Positions 27,601 to 35,586 of a stretch of 64,000 nucleotides of DNA are shown one piece after another. The notes beneath the pieces were generated by a model, which was given only the letters and a program-made list of their open reading frames with translations, ran no database searches and had not been told where the DNA came from. The stretch is from Bacilli bacterium. Its GTDB lineage: Bacteria > Bacillota_I > Bacilli_A > RF39 > UBA660. Numbering within the stretch: position 1 is the stretch's first letter; each line of letters starts with the position of its first letter. A program made the position numbers and the translations under genes. The DNA is taken from NCBI GenBank assembly GCA_017541325.1, contig JAFXZI010000005.1:10742-74741 (forward strand). Reading direction: 5' to 3'.

Positions 27601-29464
27601 TCTTGTGGCAGATGATACAAGTATTTTAAGTACAATATATAATTATAGATTCTTTGAATCATATACCTTCTCAACATATCGTAATTATGCTTTAATAGCA
27701 TTTGATGGAGGAGCTGGAAATGAATCTGGTGGACCGAGAGCAGATTTTGGAGATACAATTTATTTTGATAGTGCATCCACAAATAAAGATGGAGAAGCAA
27801 CTGTTAAATTTAAACTAAATGATTCAGTAACAAGTTTTAGAATAACAGTACATGCAACTACTAAAGAAGGAAGTGTAGGTGCAAATTATACAAAGATTTC
27901 ATCTACTTTACCGCTTGCAATAGAATCAAATGCACCATTATTTGTTAAATCAAGTGATGATTTGGTATTAAATGCAACTTCTATTTCACCAAAGAATAAA
28001 AATGAAAAAGTTAATTATACATTTGAAATAAAAGAATTAAAGAAAAAAATAGATAAAAGTGGTATTCCTGGATCTGTAGTATATGCTAATTTTGGAAAAC
28101 TAAAAGTTGGTAAATATACTGCTGTAATAACTGCAAAACAGGGAAAACAAAAAGATGCAGTAGAGTATCCAATAGAAATAATTGAAACAGCAAATGAAAT
28201 AAAGATAGTTGCTGAAGATAATATTAAAGATGTAAAGAAAATTAATCCAACTAAGAATCCTATATATGTAGAAGTATATCCAGAGTATTTGAGTAAATAT
28301 ATAAAATATTTAGATAAATTAAACGGATATACTGAAAGATTAGATACTAAAATTGGATATTATAAAGCATTAGAGTTTGAAAAGGATTTTTATAATACAG
28401 ATAATATTATAACTGTTGAAGACTTTTCTAAGTATCAAAAAGATGGTGGATTAAAAGCGTTAATAAACGGAGATAAAGATGATGTTTTAACTGCATTAAG
28501 TTTATATTACACTAATTATTTTGATATAGATTCTACCTCTTATTATGAAAAAATTGGAAAACAAACAGAAGAAGCTTTCTCTTCAGAAGACGCTTTAACT
28601 GAATATGAAAATAATAGAATTAAAGCATTACTTGTTCTAGCAGCAAAACATGAACCAGTATTATTGGATTTAAATAGTTATACACCTGTAAATGTTGAAG
28701 GATATATTTATAAAGCTTTAGCATATATTTTCTTAGGAGATTATGAAGAAGCAGAAAATATATATAAAAAGGATATAAATAAAGTTCCTGATGATTTAAA
28801 ATCATTAGTAGCTGTAATAGAGACATTTGTAAATCGTGATGAAGCTGGTAAAACAATTGATAATATTTTAAAAACAAAGAAATCAGATGATTATATTAAC
28901 TTTGCTATTATTTCATATTTCTTAAATAATCAAGATGAATTATTACATGATGAAAAAGTAACTGTTACTTATGGAGACAAAAAAGAAGAAATAGTAGTTG
29001 ATAAATATAATGTAAATAGATTAGTTTTATATGATGCAAAAGATATTAAATTTAAATCTAAGAGTAAAAAAATAAATGTTTCTTACTATTATGTAGGTAA
29101 AGTATCAGAACTTGGAGATAAAGCAGTTAAAAATATCAATATTTCAGTTAGTGGTAATAAAACAATTGGAAATACAATGTATTTAAATATTGATACATCT
29201 AAAACTGGAAATGGATATAGATATATGTATGTATATTTACCTGCAAATGTTTCTTTATCACCTAATAGTTCTAATATTAAGAATGTAGGAGTATCTAAAG
29301 TGCTTGAAAATAAAGTATTAATATCTTTATCTAATAGTAGTCCTACTAAGTTTAGTATTCCATTAGTTGTTAAACTTCCAGGAAAATATACATTTGAAAG
29401 TATTATTATGGATAATAATGGTAAGTATAATATTTCTAATGAAGTATCTTTTGAAACTAAATAA
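24656..29464 (+). CDS. membrane-anchored bacterial alpha-2-macroglobulin-like protein lacking the thioester
   Basis: 1602 residues. A charged cytoplasmic segment and one helix (about residues 43-66) anchor a very large external region. Residues ~170-270 form a Big_5/SbsA-like Ig domain (SSYPANKANKVSINTGIDIS). The A2M signature GYIYTDRPLY near residue 477 opens the macroglobulin-like domains. Further MG domains follow (YSPGDEVEVKIK), then the central A2M block GEATVKFKLNDSVTSFRI near residue 1050. I see no CxEQ thioester in the rest, so covalent trapping of proteases is not expected. In known bacteria A2M proteins protect against host or rival proteases. ATG at 24656 has AGGTGA upstream; GTG at 24647 overlaps that site. 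Confidence 0.85.
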   Translation: MKKNKNKKDTKNIEKELEVKEEVSTDMPTEEKKVKKGIKYNKKLLYIIPSFVVSIIILLLVITRTNVVPNILGIDTNKTARITNITYQGKNKYQIESTSKFLVETKNIAKDDLNKYLALEPAYNYTIENVGKNKFKITVDNIEANKVVNIDFVNNEKIDKKWAFQSSNKYMVSSSYPANKANKVSINTGIDISFTHPGTNIEEFKKRFVIEPKVEGEFTTYGRTITFIPKDELKHGTNYVVTLKKGLKLDDDEIKEDYSFTFTTDGKESANAARIINDSITIDNISTFKSSDLPKIAVIENEDAEYDEDAEDVTYNSIKKVVVEKFSNADDFEKYIKGNTTIKRENLGEYKFHKYNTKTVELDKQLGIGYYLFNVYTSGNQILFNLPVQINNLSAYLMNSERDLIVWVANNGSFAKDVEVSYEGKKEKTNEDGIALIKNISDGSLNTKYVKVNSDSKNPIFVGIKNYSLNNYPYGYIYTDRPLYKNTDEINVWGYVPLEFFADSVDRDKFSIVFNEKNIPVKVSEDGTFDAKIALNNLASDYYSIELKYNNTFIGYREVTVENYQLQNYIYEISTDKEYVEAGKSFKATIKVKHVSNLPASNKDVSVVFCEKTYKGKTNQAGEVTFNLTASVDQDNYSNNVLYESIEILGTALDSEDWNITYPIYVIYNKVAFDKAKYDEKTKVYSAEIFNLDLTKKLNPELEVVDSLRGTPYKGKVNIVIKEEKNIKTVEKEYDEFTKTTKNVYSWETDYEKEVVNKNVDVVNGKLAYKVDYAFKQKTDNSFYSYNIYITVKDSNGHENEIYDWIYSNYYDLDDEKLGPNEVEAISYGYDTYDLYEYEFNALTDEWDKKYSVGEKINTNILDKTQNPISNDNKVLRIKYREKIISSGIKPSSNLDLSYEKKDIPGVELTGAYFDGKNFYRMPSGYYKYNEEDSKINIKITPNKKEYSPGDEVEVKIKTVDKDGKPIKSNLNISVVNEAVFNLVADDTSILSTIYNYRFFESYTFSTYRNYALIAFDGGAGNESGGPRADFGDTIYFDSASTNKDGEATVKFKLNDSVTSFRITVHATTKEGSVGANYTKISSTLPLAIESNAPLFVKSSDDLVLNATSISPKNKNEKVNYTFEIKELKKKIDKSGIPGSVVYANFGKLKVGKYTAVITAKQGKQKDAVEYPIEIIETANEIKIVAEDNIKDVKKINPTKNPIYVEVYPEYLSKYIKYLDKLNGYTERLDTKIGYYKALEFEKDFYNTDNIITVEDFSKYQKDGGLKALINGDKDDVLTALSLYYTNYFDIDSTSYYEKIGKQTEEAFSSEDALTEYENNRIKALLVLAAKHEPVLLDLNSYTPVNVEGYIYKALAYIFLGDYEEAENIYKKDINKVPDDLKSLVAVIETFVNRDEAGKTIDNILKTKKSDDYINFAIISYFLNNQDELLHDEKVTVTYGDKKEEIVVDKYNVNRLVLYDAKDIKFKSKSKKINVSYYYVGKVSELGDKAVKNINISVSGNKTIGNTMYLNIDTSKTGNGYRYMYVYLPANVSLSPNSSNIKNVGVSKVLENKVLISLSNSSPTKFSIPLVVKLPGKYTFESIIMDNNGKYNISNEVSFETK

Positions 29465-29470
29465 TAATTT

Positions 29471-29498
29471 GACACATATATAATATATGTGTCTTTTT
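29471..29498 (+). terminator. intrinsic terminator
   Basis: GACACATAT pairs with ATATGTGTC around ATAAT, followed by T5. Confidence 0.85.
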
Positions 29499-29505
29499 AT
29501 TTGTA

Positions 29506-29534
29506 TTGACAAAAAAAATTATTTTTTCTATAAA
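29506..29534 (+). promoter_or_regulatory. promoter of topA
   Basis: A perfect -35 TTGACA, 17 bases, TATAAA, 20 bases before the start codon. Confidence 0.75.
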
Positions 29535-29554
29535 TATAAAAGAGGAGTGAATTT

Positions 29555-31582
29555 ATGGCAAAGAATTTAGTAATAGTTGAGTCTCCTAGCAAGAGTAGAA
29601 CTATAGAGAAATATTTAGGAAGTGACTATAAAGTAGTTTCTTCTAAAGGACATATTAGAGATTTAGCAACTACTGGTAAGTATGGACTTGGAGTAGATAT
29701 CGAAAATGATTTTAAGCCTAACTATATTCCAGTAGAAGGAAAAACTAAGACTATAAATGATTTAAAAAAAGAAGTAAAAGCACATGAAATGATTTATCTA
29801 GCAACCGACCCAGACCGTGAAGGAGAAGCTATCGCATGGCATTTAAAAGATGAACTTGGAATAAAAGAAGATAATTATGGTAGAGTATTATTCCACGAAA
29901 TTACTAAAGATAAAGTAATAGATGCTTTTAAATCTATTGGTAAAATTGATTATGATTTAGTACATAGTCAAGAAGCTAGAAGAATATTAGATCGTATTAT
30001 TGGTTTTAGATTAAGTAAGTTAATGCGTTCTAAAACTGGTGGTAAAAGTGCTGGTAGAGTTCAAAGTGTTGCTCTAAAACTAATAGTAGATCGTGAACGT
30101 GAAATAGAAGCATTTGTACCAGTAGAATACTGGACTATTACTGCAATATTTAAAGAATTTGAAGCTAAATTATTTGCCTATAACCATAAAGATATTGAAA
30201 TATCTACTGAAGCTGAAGCAGATGATATTTTAAGTAAATTAAGCAATAAATTCTTAATAGATTCAATAGAGACAAAATTAAAGAATAAAAAAGCAAAACC
30301 CCCATTTATTACAAGTACATTACAACAAGAAGCAGTTAATAAACTTAATTTTACATCTAAGAAAACAATGTCTATTGCTCAAAAATTATATGAAGGAATT
30401 GATTTAAAAAGTGAAACAGTCGGACTTATTACTTATATGAGAACTGATTCAGTAAGACTTTCAGATGAATTTATTAAAGCAGGATATGCTTATATTAATG
30501 AAAAATATGGAAAAGATTATGTAGGATATGTAAAAACAACAAAGAAAAAAGAAAATGTTCAAGATGCTCATGAAGCGATTAGACCAACTAGTATTAATAG
30601 AACTCCAGAATCGGTAAAAGAATATTTATCAACAGATGAGTATAAATTATATAGTATGATTTATTATCGTGCTCTTGCATCTTTAATGGCTGATGCTAAA
30701 GTAAATGCTACTACTGTAGTGCTTGATAATAATAATTATCAATTTAAAGCTACTGGTCAAGTGCTTGTATTTGATGGATATTTAAAAGTATATAAGGATT
30801 ATGAAAGTTCAGAAGATAAAATACTTCCAGATATGGAAAAAAATAGAGAAACTGGTTTTATTTCAGAATCAATTGAAAAAGAACAACATTTTACTCAACC
30901 ACCATCAAGATATACAGAAGCAAAATTAATTAAAGAAATGGAAGATTTAGGAATAGGTAGACCATCTACTTATGCAACTATTATCGACACTATAAAAGAA
31001 AGAGAATATGTAATACTTGATGATAAAAAGTTTAAACCAACTGAAATTGGAATTGAAACTACTGATAAATTACAAGAATTCTTTAAAGATATTATAAATG
31101 TAGAATATACTGCTAAAATGGAAAAAGAATTAGACGAAATAGCAGATCAAAAAATAACAGAACTTGAAATATTAAGAAAATTTTATGACGAATTTGATCC
31201 GTTATTAAAAAAGGCATTTACTGAAATGGAAAAAGCAGGTCCAGAAGAAACTGGAGAAACTTGTCCAGAATGTGGAAGTCCTTTGGTAATTAGAAAAGGT
31301 AAATATGGTGAATTTGTTGCTTGTTCTAATTATCCAAAATGTAAATACATAAAAAAAGAACAAAAGGAATCAAAAGATATATGTAAATGTCCAAAATGTG
31401 GTGGGACAATAATTGAAAGAACTACTAAAAAAGGAAAAACATTCTATGGATGTAGTAATTATCCAAAATGTAAATTAGCTTCATGGGACTTACCTACTGG
31501 AGAGTTATGTCCTGAATGTAAAAGCCTTTTAGTAGAAAAAAATGGAACAATTAAATGTAGTAATTGTGATTATGAAAAGTAG
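29555..31582 (+). CDS. topA: DNA topoisomerase I
   Basis: 675 residues, type IA topoisomerase that relaxes negative supercoils. The TOPRIM domain starts LVIVESPSKSRTIEKYLG and contains DPDREGEAIAWH (about residue 86). The active-site Tyr is in GLITYMRTDS (near residue 294). The C-terminus has three zinc ribbons: CPECGSPLVIRKGKYGEFVAC, CPKCGGTII...CSNYPKC and CPECKSLL...CSNC, of which the last is shortest. Length and order are normal for Firmicutes. It has its own promoter and a G-U-containing terminator. Confidence 0.97.
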   Translation: MAKNLVIVESPSKSRTIEKYLGSDYKVVSSKGHIRDLATTGKYGLGVDIENDFKPNYIPVEGKTKTINDLKKEVKAHEMIYLATDPDREGEAIAWHLKDELGIKEDNYGRVLFHEITKDKVIDAFKSIGKIDYDLVHSQEARRILDRIIGFRLSKLMRSKTGGKSAGRVQSVALKLIVDREREIEAFVPVEYWTITAIFKEFEAKLFAYNHKDIEISTEAEADDILSKLSNKFLIDSIETKLKNKKAKPPFITSTLQQEAVNKLNFTSKKTMSIAQKLYEGIDLKSETVGLITYMRTDSVRLSDEFIKAGYAYINEKYGKDYVGYVKTTKKKENVQDAHEAIRPTSINRTPESVKEYLSTDEYKLYSMIYYRALASLMADAKVNATTVVLDNNNYQFKATGQVLVFDGYLKVYKDYESSEDKILPDMEKNRETGFISESIEKEQHFTQPPSRYTEAKLIKEMEDLGIGRPSTYATIIDTIKEREYVILDDKKFKPTEIGIETTDKLQEFFKDIINVEYTAKMEKELDEIADQKITELEILRKFYDEFDPLLKKAFTEMEKAGPEETGETCPECGSPLVIRKGKYGEFVACSNYPKCKYIKKEQKESKDICKCPKCGGTIIERTTKKGKTFYGCSNYPKCKLASWDLPTGELCPECKSLLVEKNGTIKCSNCDYEK

Positions 31583-31604
31583 TAGTAAAATACTGCTTTT
31601 TTTG
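31581..31604 (+). terminator. intrinsic terminator of topA
   Basis: AGTAGTA pairs with TACTGCT (one G-U) around AAA, then T7. Confidence 0.7.
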
Positions 31605-31633
31605 TTGTAAAAAGATTTTTTATGTCATATAAT
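31605..31633 (+). promoter_or_regulatory. promoter of the T4SS-like gene pair
   Basis: TTGTAA, 17 bases, TATAAT, 24 bases before the start codon at 31658. Confidence 0.6.
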
Positions 31634-31657
31634 TAAATAGAGTAGGAAGGTGTCGAT

Positions 31658-32827
31658 ATGAATACTTTAAAGAAAAAAATAATAATTATTGCACTTATAT
31701 TCGTTAGTGTATTTTTTATAGATAATTACACAGTTAAAGCTGACACTGTAAAATTAGACAATATATCATTTGAATGTATTTATAGTGATGGAAGTTTGTT
31801 TAATGTTACTTGGGCTTCAGATGATGATTCACAAATAATTGTTAATAGAGATGTATATAATGTTAGTGGATCATCTAGTCAACAAGCAGGTTCAACTGGT
31901 GGAATTAATTACATTAATCCAGAAGGTGTAAGAGATTCAACTAAGAATCATTGTAGCCCTTACGTAATACTAGGACAAGTAAAAGATAATGAGAATGATG
32001 ATGAAGAAAGTCCGATGACATATATTAAATATACTTCTCAAAGTGGTGAGCAGTTTAGTGATAGCGATATAAGTCAAGGTGATTCTTGGTTTTTATGGTG
32101 GAAAACATCAGATGGTGCAGATCAAGCTAATAAGAATTTAGTTGAAGGAAAACTTGTATCTGAAAGTGTAAAAATATTTAATACAGAACCTGATGATGCT
32201 GTTTATTTTAAAAAGGTTACAACAAGTAGTAACGATCCAGTATCCTATATTATTGTAAAAAAATATGGAAATTTTGTAGTATTAGAGTCAAACGGAAGAA
32301 CAACTCCTATACTTTATGGTTTTGGGTCTTTATCATCTATGGCTGATGGGGACGTAATATATGTTAATGATCCTAGACCTCAAGCTTTTAATTCGACTTC
32401 TGGAAATTCTTCTTATACTTTTCCAGCTGTGAGGTTTCAATTATCTAAATCAGCAACTACAAATGTTAAGTATAAATATGAAAAGGTAAATAGTGATGAT
32501 GTACCACCACTTGATCCTAGTTCTGCTCTTTGTGAACAATATTTAGAGCATACAGCAGGAACTTTAAGAGATATAATACAAATCGTTCAATTATTAGTAC
32601 CAGCTTTAATGATAGTACTATGTGGTATTGATCTTGCAAGAATAGTATTTGCAGGAAAGATAGAAGATGAATTACCAAAAGCAAGAAAGAGACTTATTAT
32701 TAGATTAATAATTGGTGCTGCATTCTTCTTTGTTCCATTAGTTGTAAATTTAGTAATTACTATGCTAAAAGAGTCTGGTGGAGAAAACATGGAATTGATT
32801 GAAGAAATTGGATGTTTATTTAATTAG
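31658..32827 (+). CDS. secreted protein with VirB2/TrbC-like two-helix C-terminus
   Basis: 389 residues. A signal peptide (hydrophobic residues 7-22, then KADT) leads to an external domain of ~250 residues with few recognisable motifs. The C-terminus has two membrane helices (about 308-330 and 345-368) separated by a charged loop (AGKIEDELPKARKRL). That helix-charged loop-helix layout is typical of TrbC/VirB2 pilin-like proteins of Gram-positive type IV systems. The next gene, 38 bases on, is VirB6/TrbL-like, which supports the assignment. The long external domain fused upstream is unusual for a pilin subunit. Confidence 0.65.
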   Translation: MNTLKKKIIIIALIFVSVFFIDNYTVKADTVKLDNISFECIYSDGSLFNVTWASDDDSQIIVNRDVYNVSGSSSQQAGSTGGINYINPEGVRDSTKNHCSPYVILGQVKDNENDDEESPMTYIKYTSQSGEQFSDSDISQGDSWFLWWKTSDGADQANKNLVEGKLVSESVKIFNTEPDDAVYFKKVTTSSNDPVSYIIVKKYGNFVVLESNGRTTPILYGFGSLSSMADGDVIYVNDPRPQAFNSTSGNSSYTFPAVRFQLSKSATTNVKYKYEKVNSDDVPPLDPSSALCEQYLEHTAGTLRDIIQIVQLLVPALMIVLCGIDLARIVFAGKIEDELPKARKRLIIRLIIGAAFFFVPLVVNLVITMLKESGGENMELIEEIGCLFN

Positions 32828-32865
32828 TATTTAAAAAGATTTACAATATAAGGAGATGATGAATA

Positions 32866-35511
32866 ATGCCAGTAAATGATATCATTGGTATGGTAATGTC
32901 CTTGGTTCAAATAGGATTACAAGTTGGAGAAATGGGTATAGTTCACTGGATTCTATTTAATAACGGATGGGTTTACTTAGGACGAGTAATAGGATTTAGA
33001 ATTGATTTAAGAATTGTACACTATATTGGCGTTTTTTATGATTATTTTATGAAAATGCTATCAAATGACATTTTTAATGAGGACATAACTAGAGAAATTT
33101 TAACTAATATATATGTATTCATTGGCGTTATTATGGCATTTAGGTTAATGATGTTATTAATGAAGTATTTAATTAATCCTGATTTGACGGCGGATGCTAA
33201 ATTAGGTGTAACATCATTAATTAGACGTGTTATTATTGGATGTGTTGGTATTCTGTTTATTCCAACAATTTTCGATTTAGCACTTAAATTACAATCTGGT
33301 ATAATACAGGATAATTTAATTCAAAAAATAATCATTCCAAAAAGCATACTTCCAAGTATTAATAAGGTACAGGCTAAAGGTGGTAAGTATATAGCAACCT
33401 TTATACAGGCTGGATTTGTTACTCCTTCTGATACTGCACCACAAAGTCTTAAAGATTCTTATAAAACAGGAATTGAAAATGGAGATTTGTCTGTTTTGAA
33501 AGGTTCAATGCTTCAAGGATTCCTTGGAGATGTTGATAATTATGATTTAAACTATGTTCCAATCGTATCTACTATAGTTTTAGCATATGCTCTAATGCAA
33601 ATGGCAAAGTATTGCTTGGATCTTGCAGTAAGGTGTCTTAGATTGTTATTATATAAAATTTTAACTCCAGTAGCGATGATAGAATACATGATAAAAGGTG
33701 CAGATGATGGAGTATTTAAAGCTTGGAAAAAAGCAATAATAAGTACATATGTTTCTTTATTTGTAAGGGTTATGGCTCTATGGTTCGTTATATTTGTAAC
33801 GGCACTGATGCAGACTAACAGTGGTATTGATTCTAAATATATTGCTGGGTCATTACTTGAAGATCCAAATGATACATTATTAAGAGCTCTTATAATTGTT
33901 GCACTTCTAGGATTTATGATGGATTTACCAAAATTAGTAGGATCATTATTTGATTTAGACTTAGAACAATCTGGTGGAGCAGATGGAGTATTTAAATCTA
34001 TTACTGGATTAGTAAAATCAGGATATATTGCAGGAATAGGAGCTACAGCTGCTATGGTTGGATCTGGTGTTAATGCTTTAGGTGCAGGAAAAGACTTATT
34101 AAAACAAGTTCCGGGTATTAAAAATGGATTGAACAAGACTGTAGGTAGCGGATTCTTTAATAATAATAGATTTGGTCAAGGACTCAAAGGATTTGCCGAT
34201 GCATCGGGTAAAGCAGGAACTGCTGATAGACTTAGAGCAGGAAATATGGGATTGTTAGGCGCTGCGGCTGCAATGAATCCTATAACTAAGGGTATTCTTT
34301 CTGGATATCAATCAACCGAAGAAGCAGGTAGAAAAGAAGGTATATCTGCTGCTAAAGGTACAAAAGGAAAAGAAAAAGAAGCAGCTCAAAGAGCAGAAGA
34401 TCAAGCAGAAGCTAGAGAAAATGCAGATAGAGTTGCAAGACAAGTTGAGTCTAATGCACAAAAACAAGTACAAACTCTTGCTAATCAAATAGCTCAAAAT
34501 AATCCTAGTATGTCTGAAGCTGATATTAAGCAAAAAGTTGAAGCTCAATTGGGTGTCAATGCAGATGCTGTTACTGCAGCACTTACTGCGCTTCAAGGTC
34601 AATTAGCTGGAGGATTAGAACTTCCAATTAAAGCAGTTGCAAAACAACTTGATGATGCAACTGGTGGAGGACACATTAATTCAATTACTGCTTCTATAGA
34701 AAGTGTTGTAGGTCAAGGAGGAGCAATTACGGCTGGTAATGTTTCAGGTGTTGTTGCACAAGCTCAAACTGATCTAGAACATACTATTAGCGTTCAAGCA
34801 GCATCTGCTGCTCATGAAGCTAGGGTTGCATTCCCACAAGATGCTAGTGGTACACCACAACATGGTTATGTAAATGGAGCTCCAGTAGTTGTACAAGATA
34901 CTTCTTCAACAACAACTTCAGCGCCTGGACCAACTATTACTACAACTGGAAGTGGTCCAACAATTGATTTAGATTCAGTTAAGATTAATGTTACTGGAAA
35001 AGCAGAAGCAAATTATAATGGTGGATTAGAAACAACTATTACTGGACCTGCTAAAACAACATATAATGGATCTCTTGAAACAGAATTTAACGGTGATGTT
35101 AAAGGTTACTATAATCAAGGTATGACTGTTGATGTAGGTGGACCAGTTAGTGCTACATATTATGACAACATTGATGTTAAAGTTGGTGGAAGTGTTAACA
35201 CTGATGTTCAACAAGATGTTAATACAACAATACATCAAGATGTTAACAATGTTGTTGAAGGAAGCGTTACTAATACAGTTAAACAAGATGTAGATAATTT
35301 AGTTGAAGGTAATGTTACTAATGTAGTTGAACAAAATGTTGAAAATTTAGTTAAAAATCAATCAACAATAGTTCAAGAAGACAGTGTTACACAAATAAAC
35401 GGAAAAGCAACTACGGTTGTAAATAAAGATGCAGACATTCATGTTAATGGAAATGTAAATACTGATATAGGAAATAACAGTAGAAAAAATAAAGACAAAG
35501 ATGATGCATAA
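32866..35511 (+). CDS. VirB6/TrbL-like polytopic protein with repetitive C-terminal tail
   Basis: 881 residues. The first ~370 contain about seven membrane helices (for example VFIGVIMAFRLMMLLMKYL and ALIIVALLGFMMDLPKLVGS) in the style of VirB6/TrbL inner-membrane channel components. Next is an Ala/Gly-rich stretch, then a Lys/Glu/Ala-rich coiled coil (about 490-570). The last ~180 residues are a repetitive Val/Asn/Thr/Gly tail: NGGLETTITGP, NGSLETEFNGD, then units such as QDVNTTIHQDVNNVVEGSV. The tail could be a beta-solenoid or a fibre-like oligomer (inference). It follows the VirB2-like gene; a terminator then ends the unit. Confidence 0.8.
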   Translation: MPVNDIIGMVMSLVQIGLQVGEMGIVHWILFNNGWVYLGRVIGFRIDLRIVHYIGVFYDYFMKMLSNDIFNEDITREILTNIYVFIGVIMAFRLMMLLMKYLINPDLTADAKLGVTSLIRRVIIGCVGILFIPTIFDLALKLQSGIIQDNLIQKIIIPKSILPSINKVQAKGGKYIATFIQAGFVTPSDTAPQSLKDSYKTGIENGDLSVLKGSMLQGFLGDVDNYDLNYVPIVSTIVLAYALMQMAKYCLDLAVRCLRLLLYKILTPVAMIEYMIKGADDGVFKAWKKAIISTYVSLFVRVMALWFVIFVTALMQTNSGIDSKYIAGSLLEDPNDTLLRALIIVALLGFMMDLPKLVGSLFDLDLEQSGGADGVFKSITGLVKSGYIAGIGATAAMVGSGVNALGAGKDLLKQVPGIKNGLNKTVGSGFFNNNRFGQGLKGFADASGKAGTADRLRAGNMGLLGAAAAMNPITKGILSGYQSTEEAGRKEGISAAKGTKGKEKEAAQRAEDQAEARENADRVARQVESNAQKQVQTLANQIAQNNPSMSEADIKQKVEAQLGVNADAVTAALTALQGQLAGGLELPIKAVAKQLDDATGGGHINSITASIESVVGQGGAITAGNVSGVVAQAQTDLEHTISVQAASAAHEARVAFPQDASGTPQHGYVNGAPVVVQDTSSTTTSAPGPTITTTGSGPTIDLDSVKINVTGKAEANYNGGLETTITGPAKTTYNGSLETEFNGDVKGYYNQGMTVDVGGPVSATYYDNIDVKVGGSVNTDVQQDVNTTIHQDVNNVVEGSVTNTVKQDVDNLVEGNVTNVVEQNVENLVKNQSTIVQEDSVTQINGKATTVVNKDADIHVNGNVNTDIGNNSRKNKDKDDA

Positions 35512-35516
35512 TAATT

Positions 35517-35542
35517 AAGCAAGCTAAAAAGCTTGCTTTTTC
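35517..35542 (+). terminator. intrinsic terminator
   Basis: AAGCAAGCT pairs perfectly with AGCTTGCTT around AAAA, followed by T residues. Confidence 0.9.
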
Positions 35543-35586
35543 TTTTTTATAAAAAGTATAAATGATATAATAATTTTGGTGATATT

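Noticed and set aside
33552-34136. 194-residue minus-strand ORF inside the VirB6-like gene
   Set aside because: Antisense to membrane-helix codons of a well-supported gene; composition and lack of a start signal mark it as a shadow.
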